From Candidatus Latescibacterota bacterium (lineage in GTDB: Bacteria > Latescibacterota > UBA2968 > UBA8231): 64,000 nucleotides of DNA. This document shows positions 34,837 to 44,133 of the stretch, piece by piece (positions within the stretch are counted from its first letter, which is position 1; every line of letters begins with the position of its first letter). Made by a program: the position numbers and the translations under genes. The stretch covers positions 1 to 64,000 of the forward strand of contig JAJDUT010000037.1 of assembly GCA_022826515.1 (NCBI GenBank), written 5' to 3'. The notes under the pieces are model-generated. The model was not told the DNA's origin and did no database searches. It saw only the letters and a list, made by a program, of their open reading frames with translations.

Positions 34837-36044
34837 GGCGTTCCTGTGGGTTGTTGTTGCAGGGTGTTGAGCAGTCGCTGGGTCTTAGTGTGCAGCGCAG
34901 CTTCGTTCGCACTCAGCGCTAGACTGCGGCGCAACGCCTGTTCGGCGGCAGCGCGTTCCCCATTGCTGAACAAGCCCAAGCCGAGGAGGTACCAGCCCTC
35001 GGCGTCGTCTGGGCGCGCTGCAACCGCTCGGCGGCAGTAGGCGATGGCCTCGTCGTAACGTCTGAGTTGGCCGGTGATGTGACCGGCGTTGAGCAAGGCG
35101 GGAAAGTACTCTGGATTTTGGTCGAGAGCGACCTGTAAGTAACGCAGCGCGGCCTCGGGTTGTTGCAGCTTTAGGAGGTCGCCGGCAAGGCTGTTGAGCA
35201 GAGCGAGATTCCCGGGGCGCAGGGCGACGGCCCGGTCAAATTTGTTCTCGGCTTGGGGAAAGTACCCGTGCCGGACGAAGAACAGGCCGAGGTTGTAGTG
35301 ATGGGCGGCTTCTTCGGGCGCGTTGAGGATGGCTGCACGCAGTCGCTTGACCTCCTTACCGCTGAGGGCTTGCAGGTGCGAAAAGCTCGTTAGGGCTTGC
35401 TGCGCCAAGGTGTCGCGCCCGGCCTTGCGGGCAAGAGTAGCGAGGCGATAGAAGGCGTCGGCAAAGCCGATGTCGAGCAGGGTGGCGCGCTGAAAGGCCT
35501 CCAAGGCATCGTCTTGTCGGCCCTCGGCCGCGAGACTTTGGCCGAGGTAGTAGTAGAGCGTGGCGTCGTTGGGAAAAAGGCGCAGTGCTTCGAGCAGTTC
35601 GCGGGTGGCTTCGGCGTAGCGGCCCGTGGCCAAGTACAGCTCGCCCAAGCGTCGGCGCACTGGCGAGTTGTCGGGATTGAGCTGGACGGCGCGCTGGAGA
35701 TAGGTGTCGGCGCGATCGTACTGGCCTAGCTTGGTATAGATTCCGCCAAGGTTCACAAAGCCCATGGCGAAGTCAGGTTTAAGGCGGACGGTTGTTTCGA
35801 GGGATTCTATGGCTAGCGCGTAGCGACCCTGCGCCGCATGGGACGAGGCCAGCACATTGTGGAGGTCGGCGTTCGTCGAGTCGAAGGCTAGCCCGGCGCG
35901 GGCGGCGGCCGCCGCTTCCTCAAAGTGGGTTGCTGCAAAGTGAGTGCGGGCGCGGGTGAGGTGATCGACTGGAGCCGGTACTGGTACTGGCTCGGAGGCG
36001 CAGGCGGCGAGCGCGAAGGCCGCGCAGAGTAGTCGCCACGCCAT
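34833..36044 (-). CDS. TPR-repeat lipoprotein
   Basis: The ATG at 36044 (403 residues) follows the upstream stop by one base and yields a lipoprotein signal, MAWRLLCAAFALAAC|A. The rest is a run of about ten TPR motifs such as GRYALAIESLETTVRLKPDF, GQYDRADTYLQRAVQLNPDN, GRQDDALEAFQRATLLDIGF and RRYDEAIAYCRRAVAARPDD. It is the middle gene of a three-gene lipoprotein series (VCBS/TPR, TPR, TPR). Confidence 0.88.
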   Translation of the reverse strand: MAWRLLCAAFALAACASEPVPVPAPVDHLTRARTHFAATHFEEAAAAARAGLAFDSTNADLHNVLASSHAAQGRYALAIESLETTVRLKPDFAMGFVNLGGIYTKLGQYDRADTYLQRAVQLNPDNSPVRRRLGELYLATGRYAEATRELLEALRLFPNDATLYYYLGQSLAAEGRQDDALEAFQRATLLDIGFADAFYRLATLARKAGRDTLAQQALTSFSHLQALSGKEVKRLRAAILNAPEEAAHHYNLGLFFVRHGYFPQAENKFDRAVALRPGNLALLNSLAGDLLKLQQPEAALRYLQVALDQNPEYFPALLNAGHITGQLRRYDEAIAYCRRAVAARPDDAEGWYLLGLGLFSNGERAAAEQALRRSLALSANEAALHTKTQRLLNTLQQQPTGTP

Positions 36045-36045
36045 T

Positions 36046-38313
36046 TTAGGGCTGCTCGGCAAAGCGGTGGAAGCGGTCGATTTCCAGATCCGCGTACACT
36101 TGTTGTGTGCCGGTGGGCCAGCGGATTTTGAGGGTATCGACGCGGGTTCGCGTCCCCAAGCCAAGGGCTGGGGACAGACTGTTGGAAGACCCGAATCCCG
36201 GACCGCTGTTGATTTCCACGACCCCGAGCAGATCTTGAGCCCGCAGGCGCAACTGCGCGCCGATGGCACGAGGCCCTAAATCCACGCCGAGGAAGTGGTT
36301 GTGGTGGCCCTCGTTGCGGTACAGGCTGTTGGCCCACAGGTCGCCTGGATAGTGGCCGCCGACCGCGGTATAGAGGTCGAGATCGCCGTCGAGGTCGTAG
36401 TCGGCAAAACCTACGCCGTGCCCCTTGCCCGGATTGCCGACGCCGGCCGCGGCTGTGATGTCGGCAAAGCGGTCGCCGCGATTGTGGAATAGGGTGTTGG
36501 GTTCAAAGCGCGCCATTATAGGGCCGCCGTTGGTCAGGTAGATGTCGATTAGACCGTCGTAGTCGATGTCGCCGTAGCCCGCGCCCATCGAGCCAAAGGA
36601 GCGGGCCAGCCCTTGCTGAGGGGCGATGTCGCGGAAGGTCGTCCCGTCGTTGCGGTACAGATAGGCGCGGGTCGGGCGCAAGGCCAGCCCCGTGACCTGC
36701 GACTGCACGATGTCTTCGTAAAAGTTCATGGCCGAGACGAAGAGGTCGAGATCACCGTCGCCGTCGCTGTCGATGAAAAATCCCACGTAGCTGCCCTCGC
36801 CCGGCTTGGCCACGCCAGCCTCGGCAGTGACGTCGCTGAAGAGCTGCCCGTCGTTGCGGTAGAGGTGGTTGGGGGCGGCTACGTCAATGGCGTAGAGGTC
36901 GCTGTCGCCGTCGCCGTCGTAGTCGCCGCAGGTTACGCCGAGGGTTTTGCCGCGATAGGCCACGCCAGCCTGTGCGCCGCGGTCGGCAAAGGTGCCGTCC
37001 CCTTGGTTGTGGTACAGACGATTGGGCCGCCCGCTGCCGGTGATGCCGGAGGCCACGTACAGATCTGGTAGGCCGTCGTTGTCGTAGTCGGTCCAGACGG
37101 CCATGAAGCTGTCGTCCGCGCCAGCGACTCCGGCTTGGGGTGCGACATCGCGAAAGGTTCCATCGCCCTGATTGCGGTAGAGCGAGTTGGGCGCGAGGCC
37201 CTCCCAAGCCTCGCGGGTGGTAAAGAGGTCTGGGTGGCCGTCGCCATCGTAGTCCGCGGCAATGGCCGCCCAGCCGCCGCGCGGGTCTGCGAGGTCGGCT
37301 GCGACAGATACGTCGGCAAAGCGGTCGTTGCCGTCGTTGCGGTAGAGCGCGTGCGGGGCTTGGATGCCCGCGGCGAAGATGTCCGGGTCGCCATCGGTGT
37401 CGTAGTCGAGCCACGCCACGCCGCGTCCCCGATCTCGCTTGCCGACGCCGGTTGCTGCGGCCACATCGGTGAAGCGCACCGGCGATGCCTCGGCCAGCGG
37501 TGCCAAGCCGATTTGATGGGCCGGTTCGAGGTCGCCTGGGTAGGTGCCGTACGCCTCGATATAGGCCAGCCGCAGGTTCCACTGGCGCACGGTGCGCTGC
37601 GGCGAAGCCGGGGGGAGGACGTCAATGGCGCGTTTGTACGCGGTGACGGCCTCGACGTATTGGAGCAAGTGGTGGTGGGCCGCGCCCAAAAGGAAGGAGA
37701 GATACACGTCGTCCGGTCGCTCGACGAGCAAGCTGTCGAGGCGGGTGGCTGCGCCGATAAAATCGCCTAATCGCAAAAGCGAGGCGGCCTTGCCCGAGCG
37801 CGCTCGGTAGTGCTTGGGATCGACGGCGAGGATGGCTTCGTACTGGGCGAGGGCACCTGCGGCGTCGGGTTGGTCTTGCGTCATTAGGAGGTCGGCGTAT
37901 GCCATGCAGGCGACCGCGTTGCCGGGGAAGGCCGTCACTATGGAGTCGAAAAGGGTGCGCGCTTCGGCTTGACGTCCGAGTTTGCTCAGAGTTTGGGCCA
38001 ACTGCAATCGGGGTTCGATGCGCTCGGGCGCGAGCTTTTGTGCGCGTGCGAGCGGAGACACAGCTTGTTGGTAGTGCTTTTGCCGCAAGTAGATTTGCCC
38101 GAGCGCGAGCGCGGCCTCGTAGTGCAGGGCGTCGCGCTGGACGAGTGCTTCGAGCACGTGGGCGGCAGAGTCCAAACGGCCGGCCGCTAAGTGTTGGCGG
38201 GCCTGTTCGTAGCGCTGGGCGCTCTGCGCGGGAGGGGGCGGCTCGGAGGCACAGCCCAACAAGGCGGCGACCGCGATACCTAGGCGCGTTGGCGTCTTTG
38301 GCAGTGGATACAT
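36046..38313 (-). CDS. TPR plus VCBS/FG-GAP plus ASPIC (CRTAC1-like) lipoprotein
   Basis: From the ATG at 38313 (755 residues) a lipoprotein signal ends at AALLGC|A. Residues about 30-240 are TPR units. From about residue 255 there are at least seven FG-GAP/VCBS blades, each with a Ca-loop such as DYDTDGDPDIF, DYDGDGHPDLF, DYDNDGLPDLY, DSDGDGDLDLF or DYDLDGDLDLY. An ASPIC/UnbV-like C-terminal domain follows (GIGAQLRLR-type start, then DTLKIRWPTGTQQVY). Such proteins are exported and bind Ca. It heads the lipoprotein operon. A related shorter protein is at 40291. Confidence 0.88.
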   Translation of the reverse strand: MYPLPKTPTRLGIAVAALLGCASEPPPPAQSAQRYEQARQHLAAGRLDSAAHVLEALVQRDALHYEAALALGQIYLRQKHYQQAVSPLARAQKLAPERIEPRLQLAQTLSKLGRQAEARTLFDSIVTAFPGNAVACMAYADLLMTQDQPDAAGALAQYEAILAVDPKHYRARSGKAASLLRLGDFIGAATRLDSLLVERPDDVYLSFLLGAAHHHLLQYVEAVTAYKRAIDVLPPASPQRTVRQWNLRLAYIEAYGTYPGDLEPAHQIGLAPLAEASPVRFTDVAAATGVGKRDRGRGVAWLDYDTDGDPDIFAAGIQAPHALYRNDGNDRFADVSVAADLADPRGGWAAIAADYDGDGHPDLFTTREAWEGLAPNSLYRNQGDGTFRDVAPQAGVAGADDSFMAVWTDYDNDGLPDLYVASGITGSGRPNRLYHNQGDGTFADRGAQAGVAYRGKTLGVTCGDYDGDGDSDLYAIDVAAPNHLYRNDGQLFSDVTAEAGVAKPGEGSYVGFFIDSDGDGDLDLFVSAMNFYEDIVQSQVTGLALRPTRAYLYRNDGTTFRDIAPQQGLARSFGSMGAGYGDIDYDGLIDIYLTNGGPIMARFEPNTLFHNRGDRFADITAAAGVGNPGKGHGVGFADYDLDGDLDLYTAVGGHYPGDLWANSLYRNEGHHNHFLGVDLGPRAIGAQLRLRAQDLLGVVEINSGPGFGSSNSLSPALGLGTRTRVDTLKIRWPTGTQQVYADLEIDRFHRFAEQP

Positions 38314-38374
38314 TTTGCGCTGCATAGTGTACGAACTGAGGGGAGAATTGGCGAGTGGCGGCGGCGCAAAGCGG

Positions 38375-38403
38375 TTGATTCGCGGCGCGTTGTGCCCTAT
38401 ACT
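38375..38403 (+). promoter_or_regulatory. Sigma70 promoter for the lipoprotein gene at 38438
   Basis: TTGATT (38375-38380) and TATACT (38398-38403) are separated by 17 bases. GGAGG lies at 38425-38429 before the ATG at 38438. The promoter faces away from the divergent VCBS/TPR gene. Confidence 0.6.
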
Positions 38404-38437
38404 TTTGCCGCATGAAAACGCTGCGGAGGTAATCGCA

Positions 38438-38890
38438 ATGAAACAATGGACATGGTTGGCCCTAGCGGGTCTGTTGACTACCCTGAGTTGCGGTTCAGAG
38501 GAAGCCGTTCAACCGACGCCCGATTACGCCGATGCTTGGGTCGGCGAATACGAAGGCACCGGGAATTTCGCTCTATCCAATGGCATCAGCGGAGAAGACC
38601 GCCCTGTTACAATAAGCATTGTGCGGGTCTCTCCTAAGCAAGTTACCGTGTCTGCCACGTTGGTTTATGGCGAGGGGCGCAACGATTTCTTCCAAGAAAT
38701 CGACATCCTCCAGCCCGACGATCCCGAGCAGATCACCTTAGAGGTGCGCTACCTCAATGCGAAGACGGTTTATGCCTTTACTCAAGAAGAAGGTACGATC
38801 ACCGGCTCCATCGCGACGAGTTCGCTCCGGCTCGGAGGAACTTGGGGCCAAGATCAGATCATGACCGGGCTAGAGGTGGTCCGGCAGTAG
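38438..38890 (+). CDS. Small lipoprotein of unknown function
   Basis: The ATG at 38438 is preceded by GCGGAGGT and gives 150 residues with a lipobox LLTTLSC|G. The mature part looks like a small beta-barrel (alternating strands such as VTISIVRVSPKQVTVSATLV and TGSIATSSLRLGGTW). No family is recognised. The frame's apparent extension to 38315 runs into the promoter and is not coding. Confidence 0.8.
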   Translation: MKQWTWLALAGLLTTLSCGSEEAVQPTPDYADAWVGEYEGTGNFALSNGISGEDRPVTISIVRVSPKQVTVSATLVYGEGRNDFFQEIDILQPDDPEQITLEVRYLNAKTVYAFTQEEGTITGSIATSSLRLGGTWGQDQIMTGLEVVRQ

Positions 38891-39027
38891 GACTGTGATT
38901 TATGGGATTGGTGGGATGGACAGGATTTGCGGTGAGCGTCCATACATTCGCAATGGTGCGCTAGACGCGCTCGGCGCGACTGATCCCATGCCTAAGTATT
39001 CCCCCCGCCAGTAAACGCAACGCACGA

Positions 39028-40287
39028 ATGGCCCGTAATAAAAAGAACCGTGAGCAAGTGCCGAGCCGCAGTTTCCTTTATATGGGAATGGTCGCGCTGG
39101 CGATTGCCCTCGGCGTGGGCGGCTCGTACTGGTACTCGCAGTACCGGGCAGACGCCGCGCAAGAAGCCGTCGAGCAGGGCGACCGCTTGTTCGGCAAGGG
39201 CCAGATGGACGAAGCGGCTCGCTATTACCAACAGGCCATTGAGTTGGAGCCAGACCTCGCCCAAGCCCATAGCAAACTGGGTGCGACGCACGCCGCGCTA
39301 GAGCGTTTTGCTGAGGCAATCCCCCACTTTGAACAGGCGCTAACGCTGGCCCCCGATCACTTTGAGGCGCGGATCGGCCTCGCTATTTCACTCGACGGAT
39401 TGGGTCGCTTTTTAGCGGCCGAAGAAAGCTATAAGAAGGCGCTGGCGTTGCGGCCCGACTTTGGGGCGATTTACTACAATCTCGGCTATCTCTACCATCA
39501 ACAGGGTCTCTACGCCGAAGCCGCCGCTCAGTACGCCGAAGCCGTGCGCTTGATACCGACCTTCCTGCAAGCTCGGGCCAATTTGGGACGGGTCTATCAC
39601 TTACAGCATCGCCCGGGCGAAGCCATTGCCGAGTACCAACGCGCCCTCGCTGATCATCCAGACGAAGGGAAGGTGTACGCGCACTTGGGCGAGAGTTACA
39701 TGGCCTTGAGCCAATACCAAGAAGCGCGGGCAGCCTATCGACGAGCGATAGAACTCGGCATCGAGACGGCGGGCGGATTTTACGACCTCGGCGTCATCAG
39801 CGAACAGGAAGGCAAGCTCGAAGCGGCGCGGAGTTACTTTCACCAAGCCCTGCTCAAAAATGCGGCCCACGCCGACTCCTATCACCGCTTGGGTGCGGTG
39901 ACGGCCAAACTGGGGCAGGAGCAACAGGCTGCCACCTATTACTTGGAGGCCATAAAGCGAGATCCCGGCCACGCGGGTGCCCACTATAGCTTGGCCCAAC
40001 TTTACCTCAAGCAGGGCCGCAGCGACGAGGGCCAGGAACTGATGCAAGCCTTTGCCAAGCTCAAGGAATACGAAGGTCGGCTCGCCAGCCTCAAACGGGC
40101 TGCGAGCCGGTCGCCGCGCTCACCGGAGGCCAGCTACAACGTGGGGCTGCTCCACTTAGAGTTCGGGTACGTCAACAAGGCCGCTGCGGTCTTTGAACAG
40201 CTCCTCAAACTCCATCCCGAATTTTCTGCCGCGCAGGAGCGCCTCGCCGAAATCGAGCGGGTGCGGGCTGAGCACAGCGCGGGTTGA
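39028..40287 (+). CDS. Inner-membrane-anchored TPR protein
   Basis: The 419-residue protein has one membrane helix (FLYMGMVALAIALGVGGSYWY, residues 17-37) after a basic start. About ten TPR units follow, such as MDEAARYYQQAIELEPDLA, RFAEAIPHFEQALTLAPDHF, PGEAIAEYQRALADHPDEG and KAAAVFEQLLKLHPEFSAA. The TPR region faces the periplasm. It converges with the VCBS gene at 40291 leaving 3 bases. It resembles assembly scaffolds of envelope complexes, and no specific role can be set. Confidence 0.88.
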   Translation: MARNKKNREQVPSRSFLYMGMVALAIALGVGGSYWYSQYRADAAQEAVEQGDRLFGKGQMDEAARYYQQAIELEPDLAQAHSKLGATHAALERFAEAIPHFEQALTLAPDHFEARIGLAISLDGLGRFLAAEESYKKALALRPDFGAIYYNLGYLYHQQGLYAEAAAQYAEAVRLIPTFLQARANLGRVYHLQHRPGEAIAEYQRALADHPDEGKVYAHLGESYMALSQYQEARAAYRRAIELGIETAGGFYDLGVISEQEGKLEAARSYFHQALLKNAAHADSYHRLGAVTAKLGQEQQAATYYLEAIKRDPGHAGAHYSLAQLYLKQGRSDEGQELMQAFAKLKEYEGRLASLKRAASRSPRSPEASYNVGLLHLEFGYVNKAAAVFEQLLKLHPEFSAAQERLAEIERVRAEHSAG

Positions 40288-40290
40288 TCG

Positions 40291-41970
40291 TTAAAAAGGA
40301 TTCGCGCCTAATTTGAGGAGAGCGTGCCCCTGCCCTTGGCGGACGACTAAGAGCTTGTTGACGGGCACGTTCTCGACTGCGTAGGTGCTGCCGTTGGGAT
40401 AGGTGATTTCGACGCGGTCGATGGCCTGTGCGGTGCCCAAGCCGAAGTGGACGCGCAAGTCGCTGTGCGAAAGATAGCTGCCTGCGCCGTTGACCGTGCG
40501 CCACTGATGTTTGCCAGCCGCTTGCAGGCCGATGCGAGTGCCGATTCCGTCGCGATTGTCCTCGCGGCCAAAGACCTGCACCACGAGATAGTTTCCCGCA
40601 TTTCCTCCATCATTGCGCAACAAAGTCGGCGCGTCGTTAAGCTCGACGACGAAGAGGTCGATATCGCCGTCGTCGTCGTAGTCGCCAAAGCTAGTGCCGC
40701 GGCTGACTTTAGCCTGCGCTAGCTCAAGGCTGGCTGACACTGGGGCGAAGCGGCCGTCGCCCTCATTGCGGAAGAGTTGGTTGGGTTGGCGGTAAGTGGT
40801 GCCGGTTGTGGCTTGGTCAACCTGCGGATATACGTGGCCGTTGGCGACGAATAGGTCAAGGCGGCCGTCGTTGTCATAGTCGAAAAAGCGCGTTCCCCAA
40901 CCCAACATCTCTACTGTAGCCGCAGCGAGGCCAGCCGTGGTCGTGACATCGGAGAAACGCGCGCCGCCCTCATTGCGGTAGAGCGTATTGGTCTCGGTAA
41001 AAAAGTGGGTCACATACAGGTCTGGGTCGCCATCGTCGTCGTAGTCGCCAAAGTCCACGCCCATGCCGGCTTCGACGTCGCCGTCGCCGTTGTACGCCAC
41101 GCCTGCGATGAGGGCGACGTCTTGGAAGGTGCCGTCGCTTTGGTTTTGGAAAAGCACGTTGGGAGTCTCGTCGTTGGCGACAAAGAGGTCGGAGTCGCCA
41201 TCGGAATCGTAGTCGACCGGCACCACGCCCAAGCCGTAATAGCGGTTGGCGGCCGCCACGCCGGACGCTTGGGTGACGTCGGTAAACGCGCCATCGCCCT
41301 CGTTGCGATAAAGCACATCCGGTGCGCCGACTAAGCCTTTGGGACCGCAATAGACTTGGAGGCCGCTGAAAAAGGTGCAGAGCTTGGGCGTAGCCGGTAG
41401 GTGCTCGGCGTCGAAGACGACGTAGTTGGCGACGTAGAGGTCGAGGTCCCCATCGCGGTCGTAGTCGAAAAAGGCCGCGCTGGCGCTGTATTGGTCGCCG
41501 CCAACGCCCGCTGCTTGGGTCGCATCGGCAAAGCGGTCGCCGCCGCGATTGCGATAGAGTACGTTGGCTCCGTAGTTGGTCGCGTAGAGGTCCGGGCGGT
41601 TGTCGTTGTCGATGTCGCCCACGGCTACGCCCCCTCCCCAACCAGCGTCGCCGACCTCGGCTTCTCGGGTGATTTCCATAAAAGTACCGTCGCCGCGATT
41701 GCGGTAGAGTGCATTGCCCGGCCCCGAGCGGTCGCGGTATGTAGCAAAGGTGGCCCCATTAACTATGTAGAGGTCGAGGTCGCCGTCGGAGTCGTGGTCG
41801 AAGAAGGCCGCGCCGCTGCCGTGGGATTCTAGGATGTAGTGCTTTTCTGGCCCGCCAAATACATTGCGGTAAGTGATGCCGGCGGCGGCGGTTTGGTCGC
41901 TAAATTGGGGTTGGGCGCGCAGGGGGAGGGCGCATAGCAGCGCGGCGCAAAATAGCGGAAAGACGCGCAA
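40291..41970 (-). CDS. Exported VCBS/FG-GAP and ASPIC/UnbV (CRTAC1-like) protein
   Basis: The 559-residue protein starts at TTG (an in-frame stop lies 6 bases upstream, so no ATG is available). Its signal peptide is LRVFPLFCAALLCALPLRAQ with the initial Leu codon read as Met. Blades carry Ca loops DHDSDGDLDLY, DIDNDNRPDLY, DYDRDGDLDLY, DYDSDGDSDLF, DYDDDGDPDLY, DYDNDGRLDLF and DYDDDGDIDLF. The C-terminal ASPIC/UnbV domain reads GIGTRIGLQAAGKHQWRTV, then DLRVHFGLGTAQAIDRVEI and TYPNG. It is a surface or periplasmic Ca-binding propeller with unknown ligand. Confidence 0.88.
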   Translation of the reverse strand: MRVFPLFCAALLCALPLRAQPQFSDQTAAAGITYRNVFGGPEKHYILESHGSGAAFFDHDSDGDLDLYIVNGATFATYRDRSGPGNALYRNRGDGTFMEITREAEVGDAGWGGGVAVGDIDNDNRPDLYATNYGANVLYRNRGGDRFADATQAAGVGGDQYSASAAFFDYDRDGDLDLYVANYVVFDAEHLPATPKLCTFFSGLQVYCGPKGLVGAPDVLYRNEGDGAFTDVTQASGVAAANRYYGLGVVPVDYDSDGDSDLFVANDETPNVLFQNQSDGTFQDVALIAGVAYNGDGDVEAGMGVDFGDYDDDGDPDLYVTHFFTETNTLYRNEGGARFSDVTTTAGLAAATVEMLGWGTRFFDYDNDGRLDLFVANGHVYPQVDQATTGTTYRQPNQLFRNEGDGRFAPVSASLELAQAKVSRGTSFGDYDDDGDIDLFVVELNDAPTLLRNDGGNAGNYLVVQVFGREDNRDGIGTRIGLQAAGKHQWRTVNGAGSYLSHSDLRVHFGLGTAQAIDRVEITYPNGSTYAVENVPVNKLLVVRQGQGHALLKLGANPF

Positions 41971-42008
41971 GGCTTAGATGCTGTTTGAAAGCGCCCGATC
42001 GGCTATCC

Positions 42009-42033
42009 GCAGATAAATGCAGATGAACGCAGG
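42009..42033. repeat. Short intergenic 10-base direct repeat
   Basis: Two and a half copies of GCAGATRAAY (GCAGATAAAT, GCAGATGAAC, GCAGG) sit between the VCBS and HEAT genes. Similar CGCAGATAAA-type runs are common intergenic low-complexity elements. No function is visible. Confidence 0.5.
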
Positions 42034-42047
42034 GGCGAAGGGAGTTA

Positions 42048-42866
42048 TCACGGGGCGACCGCGTAGTTTAGACCCGTGAGCAAGTGCAATGCTTCTTTGG
42101 CGGCCTCGTGGTCGGGACCTTCGCGCTCGGCGAACATGCGCTCTAGCGGCCTCACAGCCGTGGTGTCGCCGATGCGTCCGAGGGTGCGGGCGCTTTCTGC
42201 GCGGACCCAGATGTTGTCGTCGGTCAAGGCGAGGCACAGCGCGTCGAGAGCGCGATGCGTCCGGTGGTGTCCCAATAGCTGCGCAGCGATGTAGCGCACG
42301 TTGTCGTCGTGGTCGCGGAGTGCGCTGAGGGCCGCGGCTTCGGACGCTGGCGTCCACAGAAACTGCAGCGCGGCAAGGGCCTGTCGGCGCACCGAGGGAA
42401 TAGTATCCGCCAAGGCGCGCACCAGAGAAGGCACTGCCGTGGTGTCGCGGAGATTGCCCAAACTCCAAGCTGCTGCCCCGCGCACCTCGGGGACCGAGTC
42501 GTCGGCGAGGATGCTGGCCAAAGTCGCGTGGAGGTGGGGGTCGTCGAGTTGGCCGAGGGCGCGGACGGCCTGTTCGCGGACATAGCGGTTGTCGTCGCGG
42601 AGGAGCGATTTGAGGAAGGGGGTGGCGCGCGGGTCGCCGATTTGGCCGAGGATTTGGGCGGTAATGTAGCGCAGGCTATCGCTGCCAGCGGCCGCGCGGT
42701 CCAGCAAAGGCTCGACGGCCGCACCGCCTAGTTGCACTAAGGCATGGCTGGCGTCGAGGCGGACTTGACGCCGCGAATCGGCGAGTTGGTCGATGTAGTA
42801 CTCGGCCTGTTGTGCGGCGCAGCTCAATAGGCCGGCGCAGAGGGTTGCTAGGGCGAGCTTGGACAT
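42048..42866 (-). CDS. HEAT-repeat lipoprotein
   Basis: The 272-residue protein has a lipobox at GLLSC|A. At least six HEAT/PBS-lyase-like repeats follow: RRQVRLDASHALVQLGGAA, LRYITAQILGQIGDPRATP, NRYVREQAVRALGQLDDPH, VPEVRGAAAWSLGNLRDTT, IPSVRRQALAALQFLWTPA and NIWVRAESARTLGRIGDTT. It is a periplasmic helical scaffold. A weak lyase relationship does not imply enzyme activity. Confidence 0.88.
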   Translation of the reverse strand: MSKLALATLCAGLLSCAAQQAEYYIDQLADSRRQVRLDASHALVQLGGAAVEPLLDRAAAGSDSLRYITAQILGQIGDPRATPFLKSLLRDDNRYVREQAVRALGQLDDPHLHATLASILADDSVPEVRGAAAWSLGNLRDTTAVPSLVRALADTIPSVRRQALAALQFLWTPASEAAALSALRDHDDNVRYIAAQLLGHHRTHRALDALCLALTDDNIWVRAESARTLGRIGDTTAVRPLERMFAEREGPDHEAAKEALHLLTGLNYAVAP

Positions 42867-42939
42867 GGGCGACTTAAGTGAAAGCAGGTGTCAAGAGTTA
42901 GACCTGACACCTGCTTTGAAATTGGCTTTGTAGGAAAGC

Positions 42940-44133
42940 CTAGTTGACCATCTGCATAAGGCGTTGGGTAATCGACCCCTCCTGCGTCAGGGCGTAGATG
43001 ATGATGTTGACCGCCAGTTGGAGCTGGCGCGTCGAGTCCCCGGCACGTGTGTCGTTTTGCCAGCCCCAGCCGCCGTCGCCGGGTGTGACGCTCACCAGCC
43101 GACCTTTGATGTAATGGCCACGCAGATAATTCCAGGGCCTGACGCCTAACTTACCCTGTCCCAACGAGGGACTATAGCCAAAAGGCATGCCCCCATCTAA
43201 GTCGAAGAAGGCAGTATAGACGGGATGATCCTCTGGCAGGCGCTCAGACCAGAAGTCCTTACCGTGGACTAGGCCGCCGTACTTTTCCAGTGCTTCGCCG
43301 TGGAGCCCGCCGAACGTAAAACCACCCGACATTAGGTAGTGGGCTAGGTTGGCCATTTCGGTTTCGTTGGGCCCGCCATACGGGTAGATGATGGGTATTT
43401 CCATCAGGCTCGGGTCATCGTACGTGACACGGCCGAGGAATTCGGCCTTGAGCCCGGTGTATTCGTTGACCACATCGCGCAGCCGGTCGAGGGTTTGGGT
43501 GTTGAGTCCAGCGTTGCCGGATAATGCCCGCCCAGACACGACTGAAGCAAACTTGACAAAGCCCTTGATGGCCTGCTTGTCCGTGGCGTCTTGGACGATA
43601 ATGGCGCGGTAGCGGCCGGTGTCCATGTTGTTGACGTCGAGCATCTCTAGGCCCATGTCGATTTTGTGCTCGGAGGTGCGGGTGCTAGTCACGGCTGCGG
43701 CCGTTAGCTTAGGCTCGATAGTCATAGTACTCGTCGGGCTGAAGGCGGATTGCCCGGACAGGCGAATCCCCGAGCCACCGACACCGGCGATTAGGCTGCG
43801 GGTGTTGAATGAGGCCGTGGCCTGTACTTGATCCATACGCGCTTGTGCGAGTTGGACTTCGCGGCGTGCGAGCTGACGCTTGGGCTGGGGAATTTTGCGC
43901 AGCTCCAGCGGCTTGGTCAGGCGCGGCTCGCGCTTGATAAACTTGGTCGTCAGAGGCCGGGGTGCCTTCTGCTCGGCTTCCTGAAAGGGGTTGATCGCCA
44001 CGACGATGAGCAGGAGGGCCACAGCAGAGCCTAGGGCAATAAAGAAGCCCCGGCGCAAGCGGCGGACTAAGCTGTCGAGATCGAAATCCTGCGTGGGTGA
44101 AGCAAAGCGCGTGGAGACCCATTTCTTACTCAT
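42940..44133 (-). CDS. DUF4159-domain protein on a TonB-like membrane stalk
   Basis: The 397-residue protein has a basic cytoplasmic N-terminus, one membrane helix (FFIALGSAVALLLIVVAI, about residues 30-47) and a Pro/Lys/Arg-rich stalk (APRPLTTKFIKREPRLTKPL, then LRKIPQPKRQLARR). After a linker, the C-terminal half is a DUF4159 domain: IPIIYPYGGPNETEMANLAH, then YLMSGGFTFGG and a closing WGWQNDTRAGDSTRQLQLAV, NIIIYALTQ. DUF4159 proteins occur near ABC/VWA-type or envelope genes. The ATG overlaps the stop of the upstream gene (ATGA). Confidence 0.8.
   Translation of the reverse strand: MSKKWVSTRFASPTQDFDLDSLVRRLRRGFFIALGSAVALLLIVVAINPFQEAEQKAPRPLTTKFIKREPRLTKPLELRKIPQPKRQLARREVQLAQARMDQVQATASFNTRSLIAGVGGSGIRLSGQSAFSPTSTMTIEPKLTAAAVTSTRTSEHKIDMGLEMLDVNNMDTGRYRAIIVQDATDKQAIKGFVKFASVVSGRALSGNAGLNTQTLDRLRDVVNEYTGLKAEFLGRVTYDDPSLMEIPIIYPYGGPNETEMANLAHYLMSGGFTFGGLHGEALEKYGGLVHGKDFWSERLPEDHPVYTAFFDLDGGMPFGYSPSLGQGKLGVRPWNYLRGHYIKGRLVSVTPGDGGWGWQNDTRAGDSTRQLQLAVNIIIYALTQEGSITQRLMQMVN

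Noticed and set aside
36295..37400. Regularly spaced repeats that might suggest a CRISPR array
   Set aside because: The spacing is that of VCBS Ca-loop codons inside a coding frame; the units are degenerate and have no constant repeat.
37135..38446. Long frames on both strands around the VCBS/TPR gene
   Set aside because: The repeated GAC/GAT codons of Ca loops keep other frames open; only the minus-strand frame 36046-38313 has a signal peptide and domains.
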